Shown here: positions 25,302-32,927 of the stretch, one piece after another | How positions within the stretch are numbered: position 1 is the stretch's first letter | Layout of the letters: the number at the start of each line of letters is the position of its first letter | Assembly: GCA_903863935.1 (NCBI GenBank) | Contig: CAIPDV010000052.1 | Coordinates: forward strand, 1-54,101 | Reading direction: 5' to 3' | DNA: 54,101 bases | Source of the DNA: an uncultured Bacteroidota bacterium | GTDB taxonomy: Bacteria > Bacteroidota > Bacteroidia > JABEUT01 | Notes under the pieces: model-generated | Database searches by the model: none | Seen by the model: the letters and a program-made list of their open reading frames with translations, nothing else | Told to the model about the DNA's origin: nothing | Made by a program: the position numbers and the translations under genes

Positions 25302-25427
25302 TTACAGAAACCCTATGGTTACGTTCATAGCAGGTATTACATGGTATCCAAGGTCTATAGATTCAAAGTAAATTTCAAAGGGTACTTTCATAATAGGTAT
25401 TACTACAATCAAGCCAGGTAAAATCAT
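25302..25427 (-). CDS. Candidate small ORF, 41 residues
   Basis: An ATG-initiated frame of 41 codons; the frame stays open to about 64 codons back to the previous stop. The peptide begins MILPGLIVVIPIMKV and ends in a related segment (VIPAMNVTIGFL), so it contains a weak internal repeat matching the DNA repeat noted here. It is hydrophobic and ends 26 bases before the alpha-toroid gene on the same strand. It could be a real small protein, a remnant of a longer gene or chance. No -7 element was found before it. Confidence 0.25.
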   Translation of the reverse strand: MILPGLIVVIPIMKVPFEIYFESIDLGYHVIPAMNVTIGFL

Positions 25428-25569
25428 GATTTCATCTTTTAGCAAAAGTGGCGACAATTCAGGATTTCGTAAATGTAGTTTGTCATATTATTATATGATA
25501 GTATTACTCTAATGAGATATGTCATATTCGGGTGTGAGCGGTGTCAGTTACAAAACAGGCTTTAGGGAA

Positions 25570-25577
25570 TACTTTTG
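25570..25577 (+). promoter_or_regulatory. -7 element of the nitroreductase gene
   Basis: TACTTTTG matches TAnnTTTG. The longest reading frame would start at 25575 inside it, so the ATG at 25608 with a leader of about 25-30 bases is the real start. Confidence 0.65.
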
Positions 25578-25607
25578 TTCGACTTTAAAAATCTAACACT
25601 AGTAATT

Positions 25608-26186
25608 ATGGAAACTCTTACTGCAGAAATAATGACTGAAAAAAATCCAATCCTGAAAACGATTTATGAAAGAAGGGCAGTGCGAAGTTATTTGGATAAA
25701 CCTGTTTCGAGGGAGGTTATAGAACAATTACTGGATGCCGGCAGAATGGCTCCTTCAGCAGTAAATAAACAGCCCTGGAAATTTTATGTGTTAACAAAAA
25801 AGGAAACTGTAAAGCAGTTTTCGGATGAGATTGGGAAAGTTGCTGCCAAACATTTTCATCTTTCTATTGTTTCGGGAATTTTAAAAGCTACCGATGCTGT
25901 TTTCCATGGAGCTCCGGCGGTAATTTTTATAACAGCACCTAAAGATAATGAATGGGCCTCTCTGGATGTTGGTATGTGTTCGCAAAATATAATGCTGGCA
26001 GCAAAATCGCTCGGGCTGGATACATGCCCCATTGGCATGGTTAAATTTGTGGAAGATGCCCCCGGTTTCAGCAAATTAAATATTCCGCATTCCGAGAATG
26101 TGTTACTTGCAATAATTGTTGGATACAGCAAGGATAAACCTTCTGTTCATTCAAGGAATAAAAAGAATGTGAGTTATATTGATTAA
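25608..26186 (+). CDS. Nitroreductase family protein
   Basis: A 192-residue FMN-dependent oxidoreductase of the nitroreductase fold. 'IYERRAVRSYLDKPV' near residue 18-32 contributes Arg and Ser residues that bind FMN phosphate. 'LLDAGRMAPSAVNKQPWKFYVL' (spread over about 42-63) is the signature. 'DVGMCSQNIMLAAKSLGLDTCPIG' follows, and 'LLAIIVGYSKD' lies near the end. It probably works as a homodimer in the cytoplasm with NAD(P)H; the physiological substrate cannot be told. Its stop codon overlaps the stop of the convergent desaturase gene by two bases. Confidence 0.88.
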   Translation: METLTAEIMTEKNPILKTIYERRAVRSYLDKPVSREVIEQLLDAGRMAPSAVNKQPWKFYVLTKKETVKQFSDEIGKVAAKHFHLSIVSGILKATDAVFHGAPAVIFITAPKDNEWASLDVGMCSQNIMLAAKSLGLDTCPIGMVKFVEDAPGFSKLNIPHSENVLLAIIVGYSKDKPSVHSRNKKNVSYID

Positions 26187-27310
26187 GCCCTACTCCGGCT
26201 GAGCTCTTTCAGTCTTCTTACATGCGAGCCTAATGCTTTACCAAACGAAGGTTTTAAGTTATATTCAAGCCCGAATTCACGTGCGGTTCTTTCAACTATA
26301 GGTGCAATTTTATGGTAATGCACATGGCTGATATAAGGAAACAAATGATGCTCTATCTGGAAGTTTAATCCGCCAACATACCAGTTAATAAAACGGTTGT
26401 TTCTTGCAAAGTCAGAGGTAGTGCGCAATTCATGCACTGCCCAATCGTGATGAATGATTCCTTCTCCATCAGGCATTGGTTGTTCTGCACCTTCTACCAC
26501 GTGTGCAAGTTGGAAAATAGTGCTTAAAATAAAGCCCGCAACCCAATGCATGGTAACAAAGCCAATAAGAACCTGCCACCACGTAAAATGTGTAAATATT
26601 ATCGGCAAAGCAATAAAAATTCCCAGATATAGCAATTTACCTGCCACCATTATCAAATATTCTTTGGTTACATTCAGTTTAAATTTGGTGGTAATGCCAT
26701 TTTTTTTGAATTCGGCAAGTTGTGTAAAGTCATTTACCAGCCTTGTTATCGTCATTAATCCATAAAAGAAAAATGCATGTATATACTGATAACGGTGAAT
26801 CTTCCTTACCGGATGGTTGTCCGATAATCTTAATGGCCAGCGTGGAGCAATATCTCCATCCTCGCCGTCGATATTGGTGTAGGTGTGGTGCAACACGTTG
26901 TGCTGCATTTTCCAGTTGGCAACATTACCACCCAAAAGGTACATGGAACCACCAAACAATTTATTCAGCCATTCTTTGCTTGAAAAAGAACCATGAAGAG
27001 CATCGTGCATTACACACATTCCAACACCTGCAATGCCAATACCCATTACAACAGTAAGTATCAAACCCACCCACCAGGCCATAGGAATGGTGAGCATAAG
27101 AACAAACGGAACAAGGTAAATAGCGAACATGGAAAAGGTTTGAGAAGCCAGAGTGAAATTTCCTTTTGTAGAAATTCCATTTTGTTTGAAGTAGTCATTT
27201 ACATTCTTCCGGAGGGTCGAGATAAATTGACTTTCTGTTTCAGGATTTTCCGGAACATTCTCAATAGGATTGTTATTTGATAAAGGAACAGATTTAAATC
27301 GGAGTGTCAT
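26183..27310 (-). CDS. Fatty acid desaturase, copy 1
   Basis: A 375-residue membrane-bound di-iron acyl-lipid desaturase. Three His boxes are present: 'HDALH' near residue 107, 'HNVLHH' near residue 138, and 'QIEHH' near residue 322. Helices lie between them. QIEHH with Gln in the third box is typical of acyl-lipid front-end-like desaturases, but there is no fused cytochrome b5 domain. The product introduces a double bond into membrane lipid acyl chains, consistent with homeoviscous control. A tandem paralog lies 121 bases away on the same strand, upstream in transcription. Confidence 0.9.
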   Translation of the reverse strand: MTLRFKSVPLSNNNPIENVPENPETESQFISTLRKNVNDYFKQNGISTKGNFTLASQTFSMFAIYLVPFVLMLTIPMAWWVGLILTVVMGIGIAGVGMCVMHDALHGSFSSKEWLNKLFGGSMYLLGGNVANWKMQHNVLHHTYTNIDGEDGDIAPRWPLRLSDNHPVRKIHRYQYIHAFFFYGLMTITRLVNDFTQLAEFKKNGITTKFKLNVTKEYLIMVAGKLLYLGIFIALPIIFTHFTWWQVLIGFVTMHWVAGFILSTIFQLAHVVEGAEQPMPDGEGIIHHDWAVHELRTTSDFARNNRFINWYVGGLNFQIEHHLFPYISHVHYHKIAPIVERTAREFGLEYNLKPSFGKALGSHVRRLKELSRSRA

Positions 27311-27431
27311 TTTATAAGCTTTTATGTTTGCAATGCAAAGTTCGTCTAATATCTTCTACAGCTGGGTGATTTTTAACATTAAATGGGAATGATCCCAGTT
27401 ATCAGGTTGTTCTAAAGGGGGCATATCAATA

Positions 27432-28547
27432 TTATATGGCTTGTGCAAACCTGTTTTCAGGCGGGGGTGTAATTCCGAGTTCTTTCAGCCTTATTACGTG
27501 AGATCTCAATGCCTTACGGAAGGTAGGTTTCAGGTTATATTCTATGCCAAATTCCTTAGCTGTTTGTTCTACAATTGGTGCAATTTTACGGTAGTGCACA
27601 TGGCTTATATTCGGAAACAGATGATGTTCTATTTGAAAGTTAAGTCCGCCTACGTACCAGTTAAGCAGTTTGTTGCGTGGTGCAAAGTTGGAAGTTGTGC
27701 GCAGTTCATGTACTGCCCAGTCGTGGTGAATTACACCTTTAGCATCCGGCAAGGGTTCTTCAGCCCCTTCTACCACATGTGCCATTTGAAATACGGTGCT
27801 CAATATAAATCCTGCCACCCAGTGCATAATGAAGAACCCGGCAACAACCTGCCACCATTTAAAGGGGGAAAAATAAATTGGTAATCCAATGATAAGTGTT
27901 AAGTAAACCAACTTATGAATTACCATTTTGGTATATTCTAAGGTAGGGTTAACATGGTATTTACGGGTAATCCCCCCAAGGTTATATTCTGCAAGCTGGG
28001 TGAAATCCTTCACAAGCTTACTTACTGTTAGCAAACCGTAAAAAAAGAACGCATGTATATACTGGTATTTGTGGATCTTTTTCAGTGGAGCGTTTTCCGA
28101 AAGCCTTAAAGGACCACGCGATGCAATATCCTCATCCATTCCGTCGATATTGGTATAAGCATGGTGGAATACATTGTGCTGCATCTTCCAGTTGAAAACA
28201 TTGCCGCCAAGTAAATAGAGTGTTCCTCCAAACATTGTATTAACCCAATCTTTATGAGAAAAAGAACCATGTGCCGCGTCGTGCATTACACACATACCAA
28301 TACCTGCAATACCAATACCCATCAGCATGGCCATTATTACGCCTTCCCACCAGTTCATAGGAAAAATGAGCAACAGTACAAAAGGAACAAGGTAAAGGGA
28401 AAGCATTACAATGGTTTGGACAACCAAGGTAAAATTACCTTTTGTAGATATTCCATTATCATGAAAATATTCATTTACTCTTTTGCGTATTGCAGGACCA
28501 AATCCATGTTCCAATTCGGTTTCACCCGTAAATTTGACATTATTCAT
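27432..28547 (-). CDS. Fatty acid desaturase, copy 2
   Basis: A 371-residue paralog of the neighbouring desaturase, with the same His boxes ('HDAAH', 'HNVFHH', 'QIEHH') and helix layout. The two proteins agree along nearly their whole length, including 'VNEYFHDNGISTKGNFTL' against 'VNDYFKQNGISTKGNFTL', and differ mainly in the N-terminal 20 residues and the extreme C-terminus. The pair looks like a tandem duplication old enough to have diverged at the DNA level. Different regiospecificity or temperature regulation is a reasonable guess only. Confidence 0.9.
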   Translation of the reverse strand: MNNVKFTGETELEHGFGPAIRKRVNEYFHDNGISTKGNFTLVVQTIVMLSLYLVPFVLLLIFPMNWWEGVIMAMLMGIGIAGIGMCVMHDAAHGSFSHKDWVNTMFGGTLYLLGGNVFNWKMQHNVFHHAYTNIDGMDEDIASRGPLRLSENAPLKKIHKYQYIHAFFFYGLLTVSKLVKDFTQLAEYNLGGITRKYHVNPTLEYTKMVIHKLVYLTLIIGLPIYFSPFKWWQVVAGFFIMHWVAGFILSTVFQMAHVVEGAEEPLPDAKGVIHHDWAVHELRTTSNFAPRNKLLNWYVGGLNFQIEHHLFPNISHVHYRKIAPIVEQTAKEFGIEYNLKPTFRKALRSHVIRLKELGITPPPENRFAQAI

Positions 28548-28687
28548 GATTTGAGTATTTTATATGGTGGCAAAATATTATTAGTATGATTTGATGTACA
28601 TGATATTTATCACCTCCAAAAATAATATTTTATTTTAAATCCGTAATGTGTTCTTTTTCAATATGTATGGTATTTCTCAGGAATGCA

Positions 28688-28754
28688 TGATTTATTCATA
28701 AAACGTAACCTTTCCTGAATCAAGGTCATAAAGTCCGCCAATTATTTTGATTTT
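28688..28754. repeat. Perfect 67-base direct repeat, left copy (duplicated 3' end of carbonic anhydrase gene)
   Basis: Identical to 30882-30948, which is the last 60 or so coding bases, stop codon and 4 downstream bases of the carbonic anhydrase gene. Here the same sequence lies 11 bases beyond the stop of the propeller-like gene with no remaining anhydrase frame. The two copies bound a 2127-base segment that holds just that gene. Confidence 0.9.
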
Positions 28755-28765
28755 TAATGGAAAAA

Positions 28766-30715
28766 CTATTTTATAATCTCAATCTTCTTAACAATGTTAC
28801 TGCCATCCTTCATAGTCAACTGAAGGAAATAAACGCCTTGTTTAATTTCAGCGAGATTTATTTGTTTTTTAGTTTCATTGCTTGCAATCTTGTCACTGAA
28901 TATATTTTGGCCAAGAACATCGGTAAGTTCAATAATTACCTCAGCAGGATTTGAGAGAGTAATGAATAATTCAGTTTTTGATGGATTTGGGTAAATATTA
29001 ATTTTAGGATTGAAATTCATTGAAGGCAAAGCTGAAACAACTAATTGCTTTCTGTTCGAACGAGAAGTAGCCTGATTGACACTCGCAAGTTTATCAGATT
29101 GATGTGGGGCATTGGAATATGGAATGCAATGGAGATTCCAAACTGTACTAATTATATAACGCAAATTTTTCGAAATCGGTGGAGTATTATCCGTATAAGC
29201 AAAGGTGGTATTGGAAACCGAATCAAGCCTCTGCCAATTTCCCAAGCCTGTGGAATCCCGTAAAATGAGGTAATAATTTACACTGTCACCAATATAAGCG
29301 TTCCATGAAAGATTAACGGTATTGCCAACACCAAGGCTCGATTGCAACAAGATAGTTTGATGATGGGGGGTAAGTTGGCTCACCAGGCCTGATGTGTCTA
29401 CATTGCAAATTTCATACGAAGCACTTACCGTATTAGGTTGTGAACCGGAGTCTACAAAATGTGTGTAATCATGCACTGAAACATGACCGATGTAGGTATA
29501 TGTAGACAGCACTTTCCGGTAAATACGGAAACTATCGACTAATGCAGTATCTACGCTCGTTTTATCCCAAAGAATCTCATTGAATTTGGATGCAGTATCA
29601 ACCGTTATGTAGCATATTTCACTGGAAGGCATTGGTCCGCCAATCCAGGCAGCAATATCATTACACGATGTACTTCCGGCCATATTGAATTGTCCACCTG
29701 CAATTAAAGAGGAATTATAAACAGCGAGAGACATAACTTCGCCATTTGTTCCGGAGCCTACCGGATACCATTTATTTCCATTCCATTGGGCAATATAGTT
29801 AGCAGTATCTATGCCTGCTCTGTCAAAAATACCTCCGGCATATAATTCGTCATTATAATTCACAATTGAACTTACCAATGCCCCTCCAGGCATATTTAGT
29901 CCACCTCCCGGGTTTGACCAGGTTGTACCATCCCAGACAGCAATATTAGAAGCTTGTATTCCGCCCGCAGAATCAAAATCTCCTCCGGCATAAAGTTTTC
30001 CTTGATATACGCACAAACAATATACACCGGGATAGTATGAGGTATAATTGTGTCCAACTATTCCACCTCCAACTGGAGACCAGGATGTACCGTTCCATTT
30101 GGCAATATTACTTGCACGAACGCCTCCGGCTGAATCAAAAATTCCTCCTGCGTATAGCTCCCCATTATAAACGGCAAGAGCGGCTATTTCTGTTATCAAT
30201 CCTGTATCTTTAATGCCAGCACCAATTGGCGACCAGCCCGATCCATTCCATTGAGCAATATAATTTGCTTGCTGACCACCCGCAGAATCGAATTGTCCAC
30301 CGACAATCAGATTACCATTATAAGTTATCATTGAATTTACAAAGGCATTCATTCCGGTTCCAACAGGTGACCATGAGCTACCATTCCATTTTGCAATATA
30401 TTTTGCAGGCAGCCCTCCTGCTGAATCGAAACCACCTCCGGCATATAGGTCTGAATTATATGAAGCAAGGGAAAATCCGTAATAATTTAATCCCTTTCCT
30501 ACTGAATCCCATGCTGTGCCATTCCATTGAGCAATGAAACGTGCCTTAACATTTCCTGCTTTCCTTAAAAGGCCGGTTGAATACAAATTGCCATTATAAA
30601 CGGTCATACCATAGACATCGGCAGAAACCCCTTTGCCTAATGTTGACCATGTTTGGGCCTTTGGGAGAAAGGACATTGCTATAATAACAACTGTTAAAAA
30701 TATTTTTTTGTTCAT
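28766..30715 (-). CDS. Beta-propeller-like T9SS-secreted protein
   Basis: A 649-residue secreted protein. The signal peptide is about 21 residues (ending LPKAQ). About seven to eight repeats of roughly 55 residues follow, each with 'IAQWNG..W.PVG.G', 'VYNGELYAGG.FDSAGG' and 'ANYIA', a Kelch- or propeller-like pattern. A fibronectin-like part spans about 390-550. The last 75 residues ('KINIYPNPSKTELFITL', ending KKIEIIK) form a type A T9SS sorting domain. The ATG at 30715 is chosen because the longest frame's start at 30751 lies next to a perfect -7 element (30760-30767). The gene lies between the two 67-base direct repeats. Confidence 0.87.
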   Translation of the reverse strand: MNKKIFLTVVIIAMSFLPKAQTWSTLGKGVSADVYGMTVYNGNLYSTGLLRKAGNVKARFIAQWNGTAWDSVGKGLNYYGFSLASYNSDLYAGGGFDSAGGLPAKYIAKWNGSSWSPVGTGMNAFVNSMITYNGNLIVGGQFDSAGGQQANYIAQWNGSGWSPIGAGIKDTGLITEIAALAVYNGELYAGGIFDSAGGVRASNIAKWNGTSWSPVGGGIVGHNYTSYYPGVYCLCVYQGKLYAGGDFDSAGGIQASNIAVWDGTTWSNPGGGLNMPGGALVSSIVNYNDELYAGGIFDRAGIDTANYIAQWNGNKWYPVGSGTNGEVMSLAVYNSSLIAGGQFNMAGSTSCNDIAAWIGGPMPSSEICYITVDTASKFNEILWDKTSVDTALVDSFRIYRKVLSTYTYIGHVSVHDYTHFVDSGSQPNTVSASYEICNVDTSGLVSQLTPHHQTILLQSSLGVGNTVNLSWNAYIGDSVNYYLILRDSTGLGNWQRLDSVSNTTFAYTDNTPPISKNLRYIISTVWNLHCIPYSNAPHQSDKLASVNQATSRSNRKQLVVSALPSMNFNPKINIYPNPSKTELFITLSNPAEVIIELTDVLGQNIFSDKIASNETKKQINLAEIKQGVYFLQLTMKDGSNIVKKIEIIK

Positions 30716-30759
30716 GAAATAAATAATATATATTATTGGTTTTGATTTCAATTACAGAA

Positions 30760-30767
30760 CAAAAATA
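30760..30767 (-). promoter_or_regulatory. -7 element of the propeller-like protein gene
   Basis: TATTTTTG on the minus strand matches TAnnTTTG and lies 44 bases before the ATG at 30715. It lies inside the segment bounded by the 67-base repeats, so the segment carries its own promoter. Confidence 0.55.
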
Positions 30768-30881
30768 TTAAAAAATTCAAATGAAGTATAAGCTAACCAA
30801 TTATTTTACATAAGCTTACTTTCTGTAAAACTCATTAATTCAATAACCAGGGCCTTTTCAAATAATACAGCTATAATGGTT

Positions 30882-30948
30882 TGATTTATTCATAAAACGT
30901 AACCTTTCCTGAATCAAGGTCATAAAGTCCGCCAATTATTTTGATTTT
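30882..30948. repeat. Perfect 67-base direct repeat, right copy (in carbonic anhydrase gene)
   Basis: The copy that belongs to an intact gene: it spans the final codons of the carbonic anhydrase (encoding 'GGLYDLDSGKVTFYE'), the stop and 4 more bases. Its exact twin is at 28688-28754. Confidence 0.9.
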
Positions 30949-31509
30949 ACCCGACCCTTCCATTTCGTTTAAAATGGGGCTTTGTTCTTTCACCTTTTTA
31001 ACAGTAAGCGTTACATTATGAACGGTAACATTTTCTACAAATTTCTTATTCTTAGAGTTTCTTTCTGAAGTAGTTTCTTTTTCAATTTCGATGGCTGGTT
31101 TCACCTTATTTAAAAGGGTAGTAATGTGCCCCAGTTCAATATTGTCGCAGGCACCTTCAATTGCTCCGCATTTAGTATGCCCCAGCACTACAATCAGTTT
31201 CGAGCCTGCAATTTTGCAGGCAAACTCCATGCTTCCCAGAATGTCGTCGTTTAAAATATTGCCGGCAATCCGAATGCTAAAAATATCTCCAAGGCCCTGG
31301 TCAAATATCAATTCTGCTGAGGTACGGGAATCAATACAGCTTAAAATAGCTGCAAACGGAAACTGGCCCGAGGAAGTATCATTTGCTTGTTGTAACAGGT
31401 CCCTATGCGCTTTTATGTTATTTACAAACCGCTCATTGCCTTCTTTTAAAATAGTTAGTGCCATTTCAGGCGTTAGTTCGTCTTGTGTTGCTTTGGTATG
31501 TGTTCTCAT
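30886..31509 (-). CDS. Beta-class carbonic anhydrase
   Basis: A 207-residue zinc enzyme that interconverts CO2 and bicarbonate. The zinc ligands and catalytic pair are visible: Cys and Asp-Arg in 'SCIDSRTSAE' (about 58-67) and His and Cys in 'LGHTKCGAIEGA' (about 114-125). No signal peptide is seen, so it is cytoplasmic. It is divergent from the antiporter gene, and both promoters lie in the 112-base gap (minus-strand element at 31545-31552), a neighbourhood that fits pH and bicarbonate balance. Its last 20 codons are duplicated 2.2 kb downstream. Confidence 0.93.
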   Translation of the reverse strand: MRTHTKATQDELTPEMALTILKEGNERFVNNIKAHRDLLQQANDTSSGQFPFAAILSCIDSRTSAELIFDQGLGDIFSIRIAGNILNDDILGSMEFACKIAGSKLIVVLGHTKCGAIEGACDNIELGHITTLLNKVKPAIEIEKETTSERNSKNKKFVENVTVHNVTLTVKKVKEQSPILNEMEGSGKIKIIGGLYDLDSGKVTFYE

Positions 31510-31544
31510 TTAAATAAGTACTGATTTTAATCGGTTGATAGATT

Positions 31545-31552
31545 CAAAAGTA
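31545..31552 (-). promoter_or_regulatory. -7 element of the carbonic anhydrase gene
   Basis: TACTTTTG on the minus strand matches TAnnTTTG, 35 bases before the ATG at 31509. Confidence 0.6.
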
Positions 31553-31608
31553 ACAATTCTTTAATACATTATATTTAGCCCAGGCCAGATTTTGTATAAG
31601 TGGTTTAG

Positions 31609-31616
31609 TATCTTTG
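31609..31616 (+). promoter_or_regulatory. -7 element of the antiporter gene
   Basis: TATCTTTG matches TAnnTTTG and ends 5 bases before the ATG at 31622. It lies downstream of the longest frame's start (31592), so it decides the start and implies a nearly leaderless transcript. Confidence 0.6.
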
Positions 31617-31621
31617 TAAAG

Positions 31622-32860
31622 ATGACAGACACAAACAATATACTTATTACCCTTAGTTCACTAGTCATCCTTTCATATCTGTTCAATATAGTTGCGAGGT
31701 ATGTAAAAATTCCGTCTGTAATATTGCTATTAGTAACCGGGGCTGCACTGAAATATTTTGGAGACAGGTTTGGAATCCATTTGAGTGGAATCCCATTTTT
31801 CCTGAATCTTTTTGGAGATATTGGCCTTATCATGATTGTTCTGGAAGGCTCGCTTGATTTGACACTTACCCGAAAAAAGATTCCGCTGATAGGGAAATCA
31901 ATGCTGTCTGCAATATTGATTTTAGCCGGTACCTGTAGCTTGATTTACCTTGTATTGCATAATTATCTTGGTATACAAATGCGAAATGCCATAATTTATT
32001 CCATTCCGTTGGCTGTTATAAGCAGTGCCATTGCTATTCCTTCAGTAAAAGAACTGAGCGAACATAAAAAAGAATTTATTGTTTATGAATCAACCTTTTC
32101 TGATATAATCGGCATCATGGTATTCAATTTTGCCATTCTAGACAACGCTCTTTCATCAGAATCATTTATGGATTTCTTTCTGAATATTATTTACATAATC
32201 CTTATCTCATTTGTCAGTTCGGCATTGCTGGTATTTATGCTGAACAGTATTACAACGCATATAAAATCGTTCCTGATCTTTGCATTGCTTATTCTTATTT
32301 ATTCTTTCGGAAAAATATTCCATTTGCCCTCTCTATTGCTAATACTTGTTTTCGGAATGATGCTGAATAACAATAAGTACTTTATTAAAGGCAAGCTGGC
32401 AAAGATTCTGCATCTTGAAAAGATGTCCACCGTAACGGCTGAACTTAAGTTGCTGACAGCGGAAACAGCTTTTCTGATCCGCACATTTTTCTTTATCCTT
32501 TTCGGTTATGCTATGAACATTAATTCACTAATCACTCCGGAAGTAGTAATTACAGGTTCTGCCATCATTGGGTGTATTCTTTTCGCGCGCTTTATTTTCC
32601 TGCTTTTTATTTCCAGAACCCATGTAATTCCGGAAATGTTTATTGCCCCAAGGGGATTGGTTACGGTTGTTTTGTTCTATGCTATTCCGGCTCACTTTAT
32701 TTCTCCTGTTTTCAACGATGGAATAATCTATTATGTAATAATCGTCTCAAGTCTTATAATGATGCTGGGGTTGATGTTTACGAAAACTAAATTCTCTGAA
32801 CCCAGGCGGATAAATGTTGGTGAAACTGCGATATCGGAAGGGCCTTCCGGACTCTCATGA
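31622..32860 (+). CDS. Cation:proton antiporter
   Basis: A 412-residue inner-membrane protein with about 11-12 helices, of the monovalent cation:proton antiporter (CPA) superfamily. 'YVKIPSVILLLVTGAALKYFG' near the N-terminus, 'GLIMIVLEGSLDLTLT' (about 71-86), 'AVISSAIAIPSV' (about 132-143) and 'IAPRGLVTVVLFYAIP' near the C-terminus follow the NhaP-like pattern. Glu and Asp residues in the middle helices ('YESTFSDIIG') are the likely ion site. There is no large cytoplasmic domain. It is divergent from carbonic anhydrase and followed by pheT. Confidence 0.85.
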   Translation: MTDTNNILITLSSLVILSYLFNIVARYVKIPSVILLLVTGAALKYFGDRFGIHLSGIPFFLNLFGDIGLIMIVLEGSLDLTLTRKKIPLIGKSMLSAILILAGTCSLIYLVLHNYLGIQMRNAIIYSIPLAVISSAIAIPSVKELSEHKKEFIVYESTFSDIIGIMVFNFAILDNALSSESFMDFFLNIIYIILISFVSSALLVFMLNSITTHIKSFLIFALLILIYSFGKIFHLPSLLLILVFGMMLNNNKYFIKGKLAKILHLEKMSTVTAELKLLTAETAFLIRTFFFILFGYAMNINSLITPEVVITGSAIIGCILFARFIFLLFISRTHVIPEMFIAPRGLVTVVLFYAIPAHFISPVFNDGIIYYVIIVSSLIMMLGLMFTKTKFSEPRRINVGETAISEGPSGLS

Positions 32861-32900
32861 ATATTTTTCCCGTTTCTTTTCTACATTCCCTTTAACAGTT

Positions 32901-32908
32901 TACTTTTG
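32901..32908 (+). promoter_or_regulatory. -7 element of pheT
   Basis: TACTTTTG matches TAnnTTTG and lies 19 bases before the ATG at 32928. It argues against the long N-terminal extension of the open frame, which would overlap the antiporter gene. Confidence 0.65.
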
Positions 32909-32927
32909 TGAACAGAATTATGCAGCA

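Larger units (their letters stand above)
25276..25607. other. Intergenic region between divergent genes
   Basis: 332 bases between the alpha-toroid gene and the nitroreductase. The right end holds the nitroreductase promoter. The minus strand has a short open frame (25302-25427, listed separately). A sequence close to CATARYAGGTATTAC occurs twice, at 25326-25340 and 25389-25403. I see no RNA gene, terminator or IS end here. Confidence 0.5.

Noticed and set aside
32814-32927. N-terminal extension of PheT
   Set aside because: It would overlap the antiporter gene and contains the pheT -7 element; PheT proteins begin at MKISY-type sequence.
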